Source of the DNA: Bacteroides_D sp963546395 | GTDB taxonomy: Bacteria > Bacteroidota > Bacteroidia > Bacteroidales > CAJPTX01 | Assembly (NCBI GenBank): GCA_963546395.1 | Contig: CAUUMS010000001.1 | Span: 1-64,000, forward strand | DNA length: 64,000 bases | Reading direction: 5' to 3' | Shown here: positions 32,848-43,194 of the stretch, piece after piece | How positions within the stretch are numbered: the stretch's first letter is position 1 | Layout of the letters: every line of letters starts with the position of its first letter | The notes under the pieces: generated by a model | Seen by the model: only the letters and a program-made list of their open reading frames with translations | Told to the model about the DNA's origin: nothing | The model's database searches: none | Made by a program: the position numbers and the translations under genes

Positions 32848-33390
32848 TCAGGATACCCAGGGGATCTGCTCATCGCCCAGCAGGTGGGCCAGATGGCACC
32901 CAAGCGCAAACAGATAATCGCTCAATCGGTTCACGTAATGCCGCACCGTGCCGGGCACACCCTCCACCTCCACGATGCGCCGCTCGCACCGCCGGCACAC
33001 CGTCCGGGCCACATGCGTCAGGGCCACTGCGGACGAGTGCCCCCCGGGGAGCACAAAGTGACGAAGCGGAGGCTCGCCTCCCACGTACGCATCGATGCGC
33101 GCCTTTAGCATCGCCACGTCAGCCTCGGAGACCACGGGGATCTTGCCCGCCATTGCCCCAGCCTCACTCCCGAGAGCCAGCCACGAGGAACAGCACATCA
33201 GGCAGCGTTGGATGGTCATAAGCTCCTCACGCGCCCCTTGGGCCTCCTCCTGCGTCATCAGCAGCCCCACAAACGCCATCAGCTCATCCACCGAGCCGTA
33301 GGCCTCCACCCTCGGGTCGCTCTTGGGCACCCGCTCCCCGCCTATTAGGCTCGTGGAGCCACCGTCACCACCCCGGGTGTAGATCTTCAT
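32848..33390 (-). CDS. Cob(I)alamin adenosyltransferase, PduO type
   Basis: Transfers the adenosyl group of ATP to cobalamin. 180 residues from ATG 33390 (MKIYTRGGDGGSTSLIGGER), whose glycine-rich start is the ATP-binding signature. SDPRVEAYGSVDELMAF and CRRCERRIVEVE are further family motifs. It lies 11 bases downstream of the LolD-like gene and may be cotranscribed with it. No other cobalamin gene is in the window. Confidence 0.93.
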   Translation of the reverse strand: MKIYTRGGDGGSTSLIGGERVPKSDPRVEAYGSVDELMAFVGLLMTQEEAQGAREELMTIQRCLMCCSSWLALGSEAGAMAGKIPVVSEADVAMLKARIDAYVGGEPPLRHFVLPGGHSSAVALTHVARTVCRRCERRIVEVEGVPGTVRHYVNRLSDYLFALGCHLAHLLGDEQIPWVS

Positions 33391-33401
33391 GCCCAACCCC
33401 T

Positions 33402-34142
<741 letters not shown>

Positions 34143-34158
34143 GCCAGCTAATTTCCTG

Positions 34159-34189
34159 CGAAGGTATAATCTTTTTTGCGCAATGCAAA
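34159..34189 (-). promoter_or_regulatory. Promoter for the LolD-type ATPase gene
   Basis: On the minus strand TTTG (34186-34189), a 19-base spacer, then TACCTTCG (34159-34166). The -33 box is perfect and the -7 box differs from TAnnTTTG at one base. It lies 17 bases before the ATG. Confidence 0.7.
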
Positions 34190-34387
34190 TAGATCCGTTC
34201 CCGCAGCCAGCAAAGTGGGGCTCGGCACCACCCATACTGCATGCACGAACCATCTCCCACAGCCGCGCCCATCGGCAGTTTGCGCTACATACGTGTGGCT
34301 ACAATCCCCCACCCCATCACCTCGAAGAAAGCTCCCCGCCGAGGGCAAACGGGAGACCTTATGGGTGGACGCGCACCACCAACAAGG

Positions 34388-34451
34388 CAGCAACAAGGTA
34401 TCAAAGCCGTATTTTGTAGTACCAAATAGGGACTTGATACGTCGCGGGTAC
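34388..34451. repeat. Dispersed imperfect palindrome, copy B
   Basis: Arms GTATCAAAGCCGTATTT and AAATAGGGACTTGATAC pair at 14 of 17 positions around a 9-base loop (TGTAGTACC). Outer flanks include CAGCAACAAG. It lies in the divergent lolD/pepD gap, 138 bases before pepD. The remainder of 34190-34588 shows no gene. Confidence 0.8.
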
Positions 34452-34588
34452 GGTGTTGGTAGGTCGCATCGTCCGTCTATCCATGCGCCCGCAGGCGTGA
34501 CAGGGCGTGCCATTGGCTGGGATGCGGGGCGAATGCGGAATCGCAAAATATGCCTACCTTGCGGACGTACATAAAAACTTCTACGCTC

Positions 34589-36055
34589 ATGAGCCAGGAG
34601 ATCAAGCAGCTACAGCCCACCGCCGTGTGGGAGAATTTCTATTCGCTCACCCAGATTCCACGCCCCTCCAAGCACGAGGAGCGGATCACGGCGTTTATGA
34701 AGAGCTTTGGCGAATCGCTGGGGCTCGAGACCATTGTGGATGAGGTGGGCAACGTGATCATCCGCAAGCCAGCCACGCCGGGCTACGAGGACAGGGTGGG
34801 CATCGTGCTACAGGGCCACCTGGACATGGTGCCCCAGTGCAACAGCGACCTCAACTTCGATTTTCTCACGCAGCCCATCGATGCTTATGTAGATGGCGAG
34901 TGGGTGCGCGCCCGTGGGACAACGCTCGGCGCTGACAATGGCATTGGGGTGGCGGCCGCAATGGCAGTGCTGCAATCGAAGACGCTGTGCCATGGCCCCA
35001 TCGAGGCCCTCTTCACCATCGATGAGGAGACGGGTATGACGGGCGCGATACATCTGTCGCCCAAGGCGCTAAAGGGGCGCATACTGATGAACCTCGACTC
35101 CGAGACGGAGGGCGAGCTCTACGTGGGCTGCGCCGGGGGGCTAGATGCCACCATCACGATTCCCTACACCGAGGAGCCTAGCCGCAAAGAGGGGGCTCGC
35201 ATCTCCATCGCCGGCCTCAAGGGGGGACACAGCGGCATGGACATCATACTGGGTCGTGGCAACTCCATCAAGATTCTGATGCGGATAGCCAACCACCTCG
35301 AGGATCTGGACGTGCGTCTGGTGTCGCTCACGGGTGGTAGCCTGCGCAATGCGATACCGCGCGAGGCCGTGGCCACCTTCGCCCTGCCCGATGGCAAGTA
35401 TGCCGAGCTAGCCAAACGGGTGGAGACCCTAGCGGCGGCCATCAGGCATGAGCTTGCGCTAGTAGACGAGGGGCTCACCATCACCTGCGAGAAGGCATCG
35501 CCCAGCGGGACGATGCTGAGCCAAGCGAGCCACCGGGCCGTGGTGCGTAGCCTGCTGGTGTGCCCTAACGGGGTGGTGCGAATGAGCGACGCGATGCCGG
35601 GCCTGGTGGAGACATCCTCCAATCTCGCCTCGGTGGAGCTGGGCGGCGGAACCGTGGTGGGCAAGTGCCTACTGCGCAGCAGCGTGGACAGCGGCAAGGA
35701 GGCCCTGGGCGAACAGATATGCGCCGCGGTGGCCCTGGCTGGCGGACGCTGCGAGCTAACCAACGGCTACCCCGGCTGGAACCCCAACATGGAGTCGAGC
35801 ATCCTGAAGACCATGCGCGAGGTGTACAGCAAGGAGTACGGGAAAGAGCCCAAGGTGATGGCCATCCATGCGGGACTCGAGTGCGGCATCCTGGGTGGAT
35901 CGTACCCCCACATGGATATGATCTCCTTCGGCCCCACCATTATGTCACCCCACAGCCCAGACGAGCGGGTGAAGGTGGACACCGTGGGCAAATTCTGGGA
36001 CTACCTCTGCAAGGTGCTAGCCCAGGCTCCCAAGTGCACGGGTTGCTGCAAGTAG
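34589..36055 (+). CDS. pepD: Aminoacyl-histidine dipeptidase (PepD, M20 family)
   Basis: Cleaves Xaa-His dipeptides. 488 residues from ATG 34589 (MSQEIKQLQP). Metal-site motifs of the M20 family: GHLDMVPQ (about 83-90), TTLGADNGIGVA (about 114-125), DEETGMTGA (about 150-158) and NLDSE. The lid-dimerisation region has GLKGGHSGMDI. A late HAGLECGILG motif provides the final metal ligand. A short TACCTTGCGG at 34552 may be its -7 element. A good terminator follows. Confidence 0.93.
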   Translation: MSQEIKQLQPTAVWENFYSLTQIPRPSKHEERITAFMKSFGESLGLETIVDEVGNVIIRKPATPGYEDRVGIVLQGHLDMVPQCNSDLNFDFLTQPIDAYVDGEWVRARGTTLGADNGIGVAAAMAVLQSKTLCHGPIEALFTIDEETGMTGAIHLSPKALKGRILMNLDSETEGELYVGCAGGLDATITIPYTEEPSRKEGARISIAGLKGGHSGMDIILGRGNSIKILMRIANHLEDLDVRLVSLTGGSLRNAIPREAVATFALPDGKYAELAKRVETLAAAIRHELALVDEGLTITCEKASPSGTMLSQASHRAVVRSLLVCPNGVVRMSDAMPGLVETSSNLASVELGGGTVVGKCLLRSSVDSGKEALGEQICAAVALAGGRCELTNGYPGWNPNMESSILKTMREVYSKEYGKEPKVMAIHAGLECGILGGSYPHMDMISFGPTIMSPHSPDERVKVDTVGKFWDYLCKVLAQAPKCTGCCK

Positions 36056-36081
36056 CATAGCCGTATCGGGCACGTGAATGT

Positions 36082-36117
36082 GGGCGTGGTGGACAGCAAT
36101 GTCCGCCACGCCCTTTT
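36082..36117 (+). terminator. Rho-independent terminator of pepD
   Basis: GGGCGTGG-T-GGACA, loop GCAA, TGTCC-G-CCACGCCC, then TTTT. It begins 27 bases after the stop codon. Confidence 0.9.
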
Positions 36118-36580
36118 GCATGCAACAAGGCCAGGGAGACCCTCATGCGAATTGAGGGCAGGGGCCACGACCGCGAGCCACGATGCAGACCGCAATGACG
36201 GTGCGCAAGCCTTGAGGCAACGCACACGGCTAGGGTTTGCTCGGGACATGCACAGGGCAGGATCCCTGGCCTCCCCACAGGTACCTCGATATGACCCCCA
36301 ATGACGCTTACGCCACGCAATGCCTGATGTCCCACGCTGCGACGAGTGGCTCAAATTCTAGCCTTTAGAAAATTTCTACCTTAGTGGGCTATTTCGGACA
36401 GCAGATGTCGGTTACAAGGTGTTACACCCAGCCGTTGTTCCCACTACAGAGATGCACCTTAGGGAAAGAAACACCCGGCAAACCCGGCCGAATCTGCGTG
36501 CGGAGTGGCTACCCGTGCACGGGGTTGACGACAGAGTCCCCAGCACAGACACTCATGGGCTCCACCCTCTCACGTTGACT
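36118..36580. other. Intergenic region without a recognisable gene
   Basis: About 460 bases between the pepD terminator and the efflux operon. Short open frames present do not look coding. A TACCTTAG at 36380 resembles a weak -7 element for the operon. No repressor gene or clear operator is visible. Confidence 0.4.
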
Positions 36581-37996
36581 ATGACACACCACCAGAGCCC
36601 CATTCTCCGGTCGCCCCGACGGGGGCAACTCTCTCGTAGCATGCGCTCATGGCGATGGGGCTGCGCCGCGCTGCTCGCAGTGGCTATGGGACTGCCCGTC
36701 ATCCCCGCTGGAGCGCAGGAGCTCACGGGGGGTAAGTCGCATGTCGACACGATTCGGCTGACGCTGGATGCCGCCGTGCAGTATGCGCTGGATGGCAACC
36801 CCACCATACGGGCCGCGCAGGAGGGTGAGCACATTGCCGCCTACCAGGCGCAGGAGCGATGGGCGGGGCTATTGCCGAAGATTTCAGGCACTGCGCAGTA
36901 CAACCGGCATCTGAAGAAGCCCGTCATCTTCTTGCCCGAGGGCTCGCCCATGGGGAATGTGCTCGAGATCGGGTCGGACAACAGCTACCAGACGGGCCTA
37001 TCGGCCAGCGTGCCGCTCGTGGCCGTGCCGCTCTACCACGGGGTAAAGCTCGGCACCGTGGAACGCTCCATAGCTCGCACCCAGAGCCGGTCTGCCAGGG
37101 TTACGCTGGCGGGTGATGTGCGCCTGGCCTTCGCCGGATTGCTGCTCGCTCGCCAATCGCTCGACGTGACAGAGCAGAGCATCCGATCGGCCGAGCAAAC
37201 GCTGCGGAATGTGCAGAACATGGTGCAGCATGGCATGTCGTCGGAGTATGAGCTCATACGTGCCAAGGTGCAGGTGGGCAATCTGCGCCCCACCCATCTA
37301 CAGGCCCAACAGGCGGTGGTGAGTGCCGAGTTGCGCCTCAAGTCGCTGCTGAATCTGGATGACACGCAGCCCATAGCCCTAGAGGGCAACCTCGAGTCGA
37401 TGGCCTCCCAGTACACCGTGGGGGCAGAGCCCCAGGGAGAGCTGCCAGGCACCAACCCGACGCTACAGCTGCTGGAGCTGCAAGGCGAACGCATGCGGGG
37501 GCAATATCGCATGGCGCGCAGCGCGCATTGGCCCACGCTGTCGGCCTTCTTCAATTTCCAACTCCAGTCGCAAGCCAATCACTTTGAGTTCGACAACTAC
37601 CGATGGGTGAAGACTTCGGTGGTGGGGCTACAGCTGACGGTGCCCATCTTCGAGGGATTCTCCACGCATCTCAAGACGCAGCAAGCCCGAGCCGGCATGC
37701 TACGCATAGCCTACGAGCGGGAGAACACCGCGCGGCAGCTAGCACTCGGACTACGGGTTCATTGGCAGCAGATGCAACGTTCGCGCGCGGCCATGGAGTC
37801 GGGGCAAGAGGCCATAGAGCTCGCCCGTAAGGGGGTGGACATCGCCCGCACGCGCTACGAGTCTGGCGCCGGGACGCTGCTAGAGCTCACGGATGCCGAG
37901 ATGGCCCTCATGCGCGCCTCTCTGAACTACTACCAGTCGGTGTACAACTACGTGCAGGCCTACATCGAGTACGCTAAGACCCGCGGGGAAGAGTAA
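36581..37996 (+). CDS. TolC family outer-membrane efflux protein
   Basis: 471 residues from ATG 36581; an ATG at 36641 gives a cleaner signal peptide (MRSWRWGCAALLAVAMGLPV) and may be the true start. Outer-membrane channel of a tripartite pump. It has the TolC-type duplicated helical repeat: LTLDAAVQYALDGNPTI near the mature N-terminus, a first coiled-coil block with VRLAFAGLLLARQSLDVTE, and a second with IELARKGVDIARTRYESGAGTLLELTDAE (shown in part). First gene of a three- to four-gene RND operon. Confidence 0.9.
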   Translation: MTHHQSPILRSPRRGQLSRSMRSWRWGCAALLAVAMGLPVIPAGAQELTGGKSHVDTIRLTLDAAVQYALDGNPTIRAAQEGEHIAAYQAQERWAGLLPKISGTAQYNRHLKKPVIFLPEGSPMGNVLEIGSDNSYQTGLSASVPLVAVPLYHGVKLGTVERSIARTQSRSARVTLAGDVRLAFAGLLLARQSLDVTEQSIRSAEQTLRNVQNMVQHGMSSEYELIRAKVQVGNLRPTHLQAQQAVVSAELRLKSLLNLDDTQPIALEGNLESMASQYTVGAEPQGELPGTNPTLQLLELQGERMRGQYRMARSAHWPTLSAFFNFQLQSQANHFEFDNYRWVKTSVVGLQLTVPIFEGFSTHLKTQQARAGMLRIAYERENTARQLALGLRVHWQQMQRSRAAMESGQEAIELARKGVDIARTRYESGAGTLLELTDAEMALMRASLNYYQSVYNYVQAYIEYAKTRGEE

Positions 37997-38087
37997 CCGG
38001 CAACCCACCGCGCATAGCGCAAGGCATGCACTGAGGAGACATTGCACTGCGGCACGCGGGAGGATATACGTTAAACAATCAATCCGG

Positions 38088-39170
38088 ATGGAGACCATGA
38101 GGGGGCTGACAACCATTGCGCAAGGGGCCTTGTGGGGCCTGCTCGCTGCCACTGTAGCAGTGATGTCCGCATGCGGCGGCCCGAAATCGACTGGGGGAAC
38201 GGGAAACGACCCCACCGGGGATAGCGCCCAGATTGCCGTGCGCGTGAGCCCGGCACGGATTGCCCGGGTGGAGGATCGGCGGGAGTTCACCGGCAACGTG
38301 ATACCCTTCGAGGAGGTGAGCATCAGCTCGGGCACCCCCGGTCGCATCGCAAGTATTCGCGTGGATGTGGGCGACCGGGTTGGTCGTGGGCAGCTACTCG
38401 TGGAGATGGACTCCACGGCACTCCTGACCCTGCGGGCCCAGATGCTGACCCAGCGGCTGGATTTCCGCCGCATGGATACCCTCTACCGGGTGGGCAGCGT
38501 CTCACAGCAGCAGTGGAACCAGACGCGCACCCAGTACGAAATCACGCGGGCCCAGGTGGAGAACCTGGAGCGTAACACCCGTCTCACCTCCTCGCTCCAG
38601 GGCGTGGTGACGGGGCGTTACTACCATGCGGGCGAGCTGTTCACCATGACCCCCTCGGCAATATCGGGCGGTCGGGCTGCCATACTGACGGTGATGCAGA
38701 CAGACCCCATCAAGATTTCCATCGCCGTGCCCGAGGGCGATTTACCCAAGCTACGCAACGGGCAAAAGGTCTCGCTCCGCCTGGATGCCTACCCCGATGA
38801 GACGTTCGCCGGGACGGTGCACCGCATAGCCCCCACGGTGGACGCAGCCTCACGGACGGGGGCGGTGGAGATTGTGGCCCCGAATGCTAACGGGGTGATA
38901 AAACCGGGGATGTATGCCCGCATCCAGCTCTCGCTGGGCGAGCGCGATCGGGTGCTGGTGAAGGATCTAGCCGTGCAGCATCAGCGCGGCACGAATGAGA
39001 AGTACGTCTTCATCGATGACAATGGCACGGCGCGCCGGGTGGTGGTGACCCTGGGGGCGAACATCGGTGACGAGTACGTCATACTCACGGGCCTCGCGGG
39101 TACTGAGAGCATTGTGACCTCGGGGCTCCAGCACCTGCGGGAAGGAGTCCGCATCCGCATTGTTCAGTAG
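38088..39170 (+). CDS. RND efflux periplasmic adaptor (membrane fusion protein), lipoprotein
   Basis: 360 residues, or 357 from a second ATG at 38097. The lipobox is VMSAC, giving a lipid-anchored mature cysteine at residue 29. Domains in order: biotinyl-lipoyl half (ISSGTPGRIASIRVDVGDRV), helical hairpin, second lipoyl half (LTSSLQGVVTGRYYHAGEL), beta-barrel (VSLRLDAYPDETFAGTV) and membrane-proximal domain. It links the TolC protein and the RND pump. It lies 91 bases after the TolC gene and 43 bases before the pump gene. Confidence 0.93.
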   Translation: METMRGLTTIAQGALWGLLAATVAVMSACGGPKSTGGTGNDPTGDSAQIAVRVSPARIARVEDRREFTGNVIPFEEVSISSGTPGRIASIRVDVGDRVGRGQLLVEMDSTALLTLRAQMLTQRLDFRRMDTLYRVGSVSQQQWNQTRTQYEITRAQVENLERNTRLTSSLQGVVTGRYYHAGELFTMTPSAISGGRAAILTVMQTDPIKISIAVPEGDLPKLRNGQKVSLRLDAYPDETFAGTVHRIAPTVDAASRTGAVEIVAPNANGVIKPGMYARIQLSLGERDRVLVKDLAVQHQRGTNEKYVFIDDNGTARRVVVTLGANIGDEYVILTGLAGTESIVTSGLQHLREGVRIRIVQ

Positions 39171-39213
39171 GGTGCCCAGTATCTATGCCTGAGGATCTGT
39201 TAGCCCGAGCAGC

Positions 39214-42200
39214 ATGAAGATTTACGAAGCCTCCGTGCGTAAGCCGATTACCACCCTGCTACTGTTTGCCGCAGTGGTGCTGTTCGGCCTGTACTCATTC
39301 CAGCGGCTCCCGGTGGACTTATACCCGGAGATAGACCCGCCCTACATCACGCTTTTCACGGTGTATCAGGGGGCCAACGCGGCGGACATTGAGCAGAATG
39401 TCAGCAAGGTGCTGGAGGACAACCTGAACACGGTGGCCAACCTGAAGAAGCTGACCTCCAAGTCGCAGGACGGCTACTCGCTCGTGTCCCTGGAGTTTGA
39501 GTGGGGAACCAATCTGGACGATGCGACCAACAGCATTCGCGACGCAATAAGCCGCATGCAGCGTCTGCTCCCAAAGGATGTGGAGTCGCCTCTCATATTC
39601 AAGTTCAACACGGCGATGATCCCGGTGCTGCTCCTCTCAATCACGGCGGATGAGAGCTATGCGGCCCTGCGCACCATCCTGGAAGATGAGCTGGTGAACC
39701 CGCTCAACCGCATCGAGGGCGTGGGGGCTATATCCCTCTCGGGGGGTGCCAAACGTGAGATCCGTGTGGAGGTCGACCCGCTACAGCTCGAGGCGCACCA
39801 TCTAACCATCGAGCAGATTGGCGCGGCCATACAGCGGGAGAATCTGAACCTGCCCGCGGGTACGCTCGACCTGGGGAACATGACCTACCCGCTCCGCGTG
39901 GAGGGCGAATTTAAGAGCAGCGAGGCCCTAGAGCGCATCGTCGTCGGGCAGTTCAACGGCCACGCAGTGTACCTGGCCGATGTGGCCCGGGTGAATGATT
40001 CGCTGGCAGATGCCACCATCGTAGAGCGTCGGGATGGGCAACAGGCACTGCGGCTGTCGGTGCAGAAACAGTCGGGGGCTAACACCGTCAAGGTGGCTGA
40101 GCAGGTGCTGGCCATGCTGCCCACGTTGCAGAAGAACCTGCCGCCCGATGTGCGTATCGAGACGATATTCAACACGGCCGAGTTCATTGAGCAGAGTATC
40201 GACTCGCTAGCTGAGACCGTGCTGCTGGCGGCACTATTCGTGACGCTGGTGGTGCTGTTTTTCCTGGGGCGGTGGCGAGCCACGTTCATCATCAGCATCA
40301 CCATTCCGGTGTCGCTCATCGCCACCTTCATCTACCTGTTCGTCTCGGGTAATTCCATAAACATCATCTCGCTGAGCTCGCTGTCGATCGCCATCGGTAT
40401 GGTGGTAGACGATGCGATAGTGGTGCTGGAGAACATCACCTCACACCTTGAGCGCGGGAGCTCTCCCCGCGAGGCGGCCGTCTATGGCACCAACGAGGTA
40501 GGGCTTGCCGTGATGGCGGCAACGCTCACGGTCATCGCTGTGTTCTTCCCGCTGACGATGATACAGGGACTCAGCGGCATCATGTTCCGTCAGCTGGGCT
40601 GGAGCGTCACCATTGTCATCACGATATCTGTCATCGCCGCGCTGACGCTGACCCCCATGCTCGCCTCTCGACTGCTACGGGCGCGGGGCCCACGCTACGG
40701 GCGAGCTAACAACGCAGTGCAACGTGGCATTGAGCGGGTGCTACAACGGCTGGACAACGGGTATGCCAACATCCTAAGCTGGGGTGTGCGCCACCGCACC
40801 CTCATCATCTGGATGGCCGTGGGGATCTTCATCGGCAGCATGCTGCTAGTGCCGATGGTGCGCACGGAGTACATGCCCGAGTCGGATAACTCGCGCATCA
40901 AGGTGACGGCCACGCTGGGCACGGGGCTACGCACGGACTACACGGGCGAGCTGGCCAGCCGCATTGAGAGTGTCATACGGGAGCGGAACCCGGAGATATT
41001 TCTAATTGCCACGAGCTACGGCACCGCCAGCAGTGACAACATCTTCGCCGCCTTCGGCAGCACGGGGAGCAATGTCATCAACATGGAGATCCGCCTGGTG
41101 TCCCCCAAGCTGCGGAGTCGCACTATGCACCAGGTGAGCGATGCGCTGCGCGCAGAGATCAGCGCCTTCCCCGAGGTGGAGAAGCTGAACGTCATTCCAG
41201 GGGGTAACAACGGTGCCATGGGGGGAGCGGCACGCATTGATGTGAACGTGATTGGGTTTGACCTCGACCAGACGACAGCCTACGCCGAGCAGCTAGCCGC
41301 GCGGATGCGTCAAATCGAGGGGACACGGGACGTGGACGTAAAGCGAGAGCCCTACAAGATGGAGTACAGCGTGCAGTTCGACCGCACCAAGCTGGCCGAG
41401 GCGGGTCTGAGCACGGCCACGGCAGCCCAGTACGTCCGCAATCGCATTTACGGGCTGCGGGCCTCCAAGTTCAGGGATGACGGGAATGAGTATGACATCG
41501 TGGTGCGCTATGAGAAGCCCCACCGCGAGTCGATAGAGGATGTGGAGCAGATTACGCTCTACGGGGCCACGGGAAGGCCTGTACGGCTCTCGGAGGTGGC
41601 AACGATTGGGCAGTTCTACGCCCCGCCCACCATATCCCGTGAGAATCGGCAACGCATTGTCACCGTCTCCTGCGGCATGCAGAATGGCTCGCTGTCGACC
41701 ATTGTGTCGGGCATCGAGTCGGCAGTGGCAGAGCTGGGGCTACCGAATGGCGTGGGCATAAGCATCGGGGGCAGTGCCAAAGATCAGCAGGACTCGAGCA
41801 AGGATCTCATGACGCTCCTGCTGCTCGTCATCGTGCTCGTGTATATCGCCATGGCTGCGCAGTTCGAGTCGCTACGGTCGCCGTTCATCATCATGCTCTC
41901 GCTGCCCTTCTCGTTCAGCGGCGTGTTCATCGCCCTACTCCTGACCAATGAGTCGCTTAACCTGGTTTCCATGATTGGGGCCATTATGCTCGTGGGGATC
42001 GTGGTGAAGAATGGTATCGTGCTGGTGGATTTCATCAACCTGCTTCGCCACCGCGGCTACTCCACCTACCGGGCCGTGGTGGAGGGGGGACGATCGCGCT
42101 TGCGCCCCGTGCTGATGACCGCAATGACTACCGTGCTGGGTATGCTCCCGCTGGCCATAAGCCGTGGCGAGGGGGCTGAGATATGGCGACCGATGGGGGT

Positions 42201-42339
42201 AGCTGTCATCGGGGGGCTGACCTTCTCTACCCTTCTGACCCTGATTGTCATCCCGGCCATCTACACCTCATTCACCGCCATGAGCCTACGGGTACGTATC
42301 CGTAAGCGTCGCAAGCAAATCGCTGCGCAGAGCCGATAG
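39214..42339 (+). CDS. RND family efflux pump, HAE1/AcrB type
   Basis: 1041 residues, full length, with twelve transmembrane segments and two large periplasmic loops. The proton-relay aspartates are in GMVVDDAIVVLENI (about residues 396-409). Other RND landmarks are FQRLPVDLYPEIDPPYIT near the N-terminus and the second-half GIVVKNGIVLVDFINLLR. Type HAE1 (drug) is more likely than CzcA (metal), as the HME charged residues are not evident. The substrate cannot be given. Confidence 0.94.
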   Translation: MKIYEASVRKPITTLLLFAAVVLFGLYSFQRLPVDLYPEIDPPYITLFTVYQGANAADIEQNVSKVLEDNLNTVANLKKLTSKSQDGYSLVSLEFEWGTNLDDATNSIRDAISRMQRLLPKDVESPLIFKFNTAMIPVLLLSITADESYAALRTILEDELVNPLNRIEGVGAISLSGGAKREIRVEVDPLQLEAHHLTIEQIGAAIQRENLNLPAGTLDLGNMTYPLRVEGEFKSSEALERIVVGQFNGHAVYLADVARVNDSLADATIVERRDGQQALRLSVQKQSGANTVKVAEQVLAMLPTLQKNLPPDVRIETIFNTAEFIEQSIDSLAETVLLAALFVTLVVLFFLGRWRATFIISITIPVSLIATFIYLFVSGNSINIISLSSLSIAIGMVVDDAIVVLENITSHLERGSSPREAAVYGTNEVGLAVMAATLTVIAVFFPLTMIQGLSGIMFRQLGWSVTIVITISVIAALTLTPMLASRLLRARGPRYGRANNAVQRGIERVLQRLDNGYANILSWGVRHRTLIIWMAVGIFIGSMLLVPMVRTEYMPESDNSRIKVTATLGTGLRTDYTGELASRIESVIRERNPEIFLIATSYGTASSDNIFAAFGSTGSNVINMEIRLVSPKLRSRTMHQVSDALRAEISAFPEVEKLNVIPGGNNGAMGGAARIDVNVIGFDLDQTTAYAEQLAARMRQIEGTRDVDVKREPYKMEYSVQFDRTKLAEAGLSTATAAQYVRNRIYGLRASKFRDDGNEYDIVVRYEKPHRESIEDVEQITLYGATGRPVRLSEVATIGQFYAPPTISRENRQRIVTVSCGMQNGSLSTIVSGIESAVAELGLPNGVGISIGGSAKDQQDSSKDLMTLLLLVIVLVYIAMAAQFESLRSPFIIMLSLPFSFSGVFIALLLTNESLNLVSMIGAIMLVGIVVKNGIVLVDFINLLRHRGYSTYRAVVEGGRSRLRPVLMTAMTTVLGMLPLAISRGEGAEIWRPMGVAVIGGLTFSTLLTLIVIPAIYTSFTAMSLRVRIRKRRKQIAAQSR

Positions 42340-42372
42340 CCCCGTCCATTACGCCTTTGAATAGCCGTCGCC

Positions 42373-42675
42373 ATGAGTAGCCAGAAAGCCGTGTTCATCG
42401 TGTACAACCAGGCCCTTTCGGAGCAGGTGGGGCAAATTGTGAGCTTGCTCGGGCTACGAGGCTTCACCCGCTGGGCAGAGGTGCTAGGCACGGGATCGGT
42501 GACGGGCGAACCACATCTGGGTACGCACGTGTGGCCTGCCATCAATTCGGCTACGCTGGTGGTGGGCCCCGCAGAGGTGACCTCAACGCTCATGGAGAGG
42601 CTCCGCGAGCTTGACGCACGATCGCCAGAGCAGGGGCTGCGAGCCTTTGTGTGGACGGTGGAGGAGAGCCTGTAG
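42373..42675 (+). CDS. Small PII-like protein linked to RND efflux operon
   Basis: 100 residues. Begins SSQKAVFIVYNQALSEQVGQ and has an alpha/beta pattern of about beta-alpha-beta-beta-alpha-beta, which suggests a PII/CutA-like ferredoxin fold. It starts 33 bases after the pump gene, on the same strand, so it is likely the fourth gene of the operon. In other genomes small PII-like or DUF3240-like proteins accompany RND pumps; a regulatory or assembly role is an inference. The usual PII uridylylation T-loop is not visible. Confidence 0.6.
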   Translation: MSSQKAVFIVYNQALSEQVGQIVSLLGLRGFTRWAEVLGTGSVTGEPHLGTHVWPAINSATLVVGPAEVTSTLMERLRELDARSPEQGLRAFVWTVEESL

Positions 42676-43019
42676 CCGGTAATATTGCCCCTCACAAACG
42701 CTGAGTGCCCCTAAGATCAAGGGTACTGGGGTCGCTGTGGGTTTGCCCCCAATAGCTGCGAGGTGATGCGCCATATGGACTGGTGGAGGCTGAGGCGTGA
42801 TTGGTGCACAGATGGCAGAGAGCTGTGGAGAGGGTTTCATGCGTAACCGCAGGGGAGAGCTGGAGGGCAGATCTAGCTGTCAACCAACAGTAGCAGCGCA
42901 GAGCGGTAACGATGACGTTGCCCCCTACCGCTGGTATCATGCGCTGACACCGGGGACAATGCTAGCGATGATGCGATAGGTCGCCTGACATGCAGGCGCA
43001 TGGCAGCTCCGCTGGGTAC

Positions 43020-43052
43020 AAAAAAGGGTGCCTGAGGAAACCTCAAGCACCC
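43020..43052 (-). terminator. Rho-independent terminator on the minus strand
   Basis: GGGTGCCTGAGG-AAA-CCTCAAGCACCC hairpin at 43026-43052, followed on the minus strand by six T (43020-43025). It lies about 140 bases downstream of the small gene at 43195. The rest of 42676-43019 shows no gene. Confidence 0.8.
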
Positions 43053-43065
43053 CGAGGTGACACAT

Positions 43066-43130
43066 CACCCCTGAAGAAGAGGGGTGGGAGCCCACCGCGG
43101 CCCGCCCCGAAGGGCAAGCCCTCCCACCCC
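43066..43130. other. Two overlapping, mutually exclusive hairpins
   Basis: CACCCCT (43066-43072) can pair with AGGGGTG (43080-43086). The same GGGGTG segment within GGGGTGGGAG (43081-43090) can instead pair with CTCCCACCCC (43121-43130). Both lie in the 3' region of the minus-strand small gene and next to the terminator at 43020. Confidence 0.45.
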
Positions 43131-43194
43131 CAAGCTATTCTGCCTTCATCTGCCTGTTATACGGGCAGCAGGGGGTGAAGGTTACGGCACTCGC

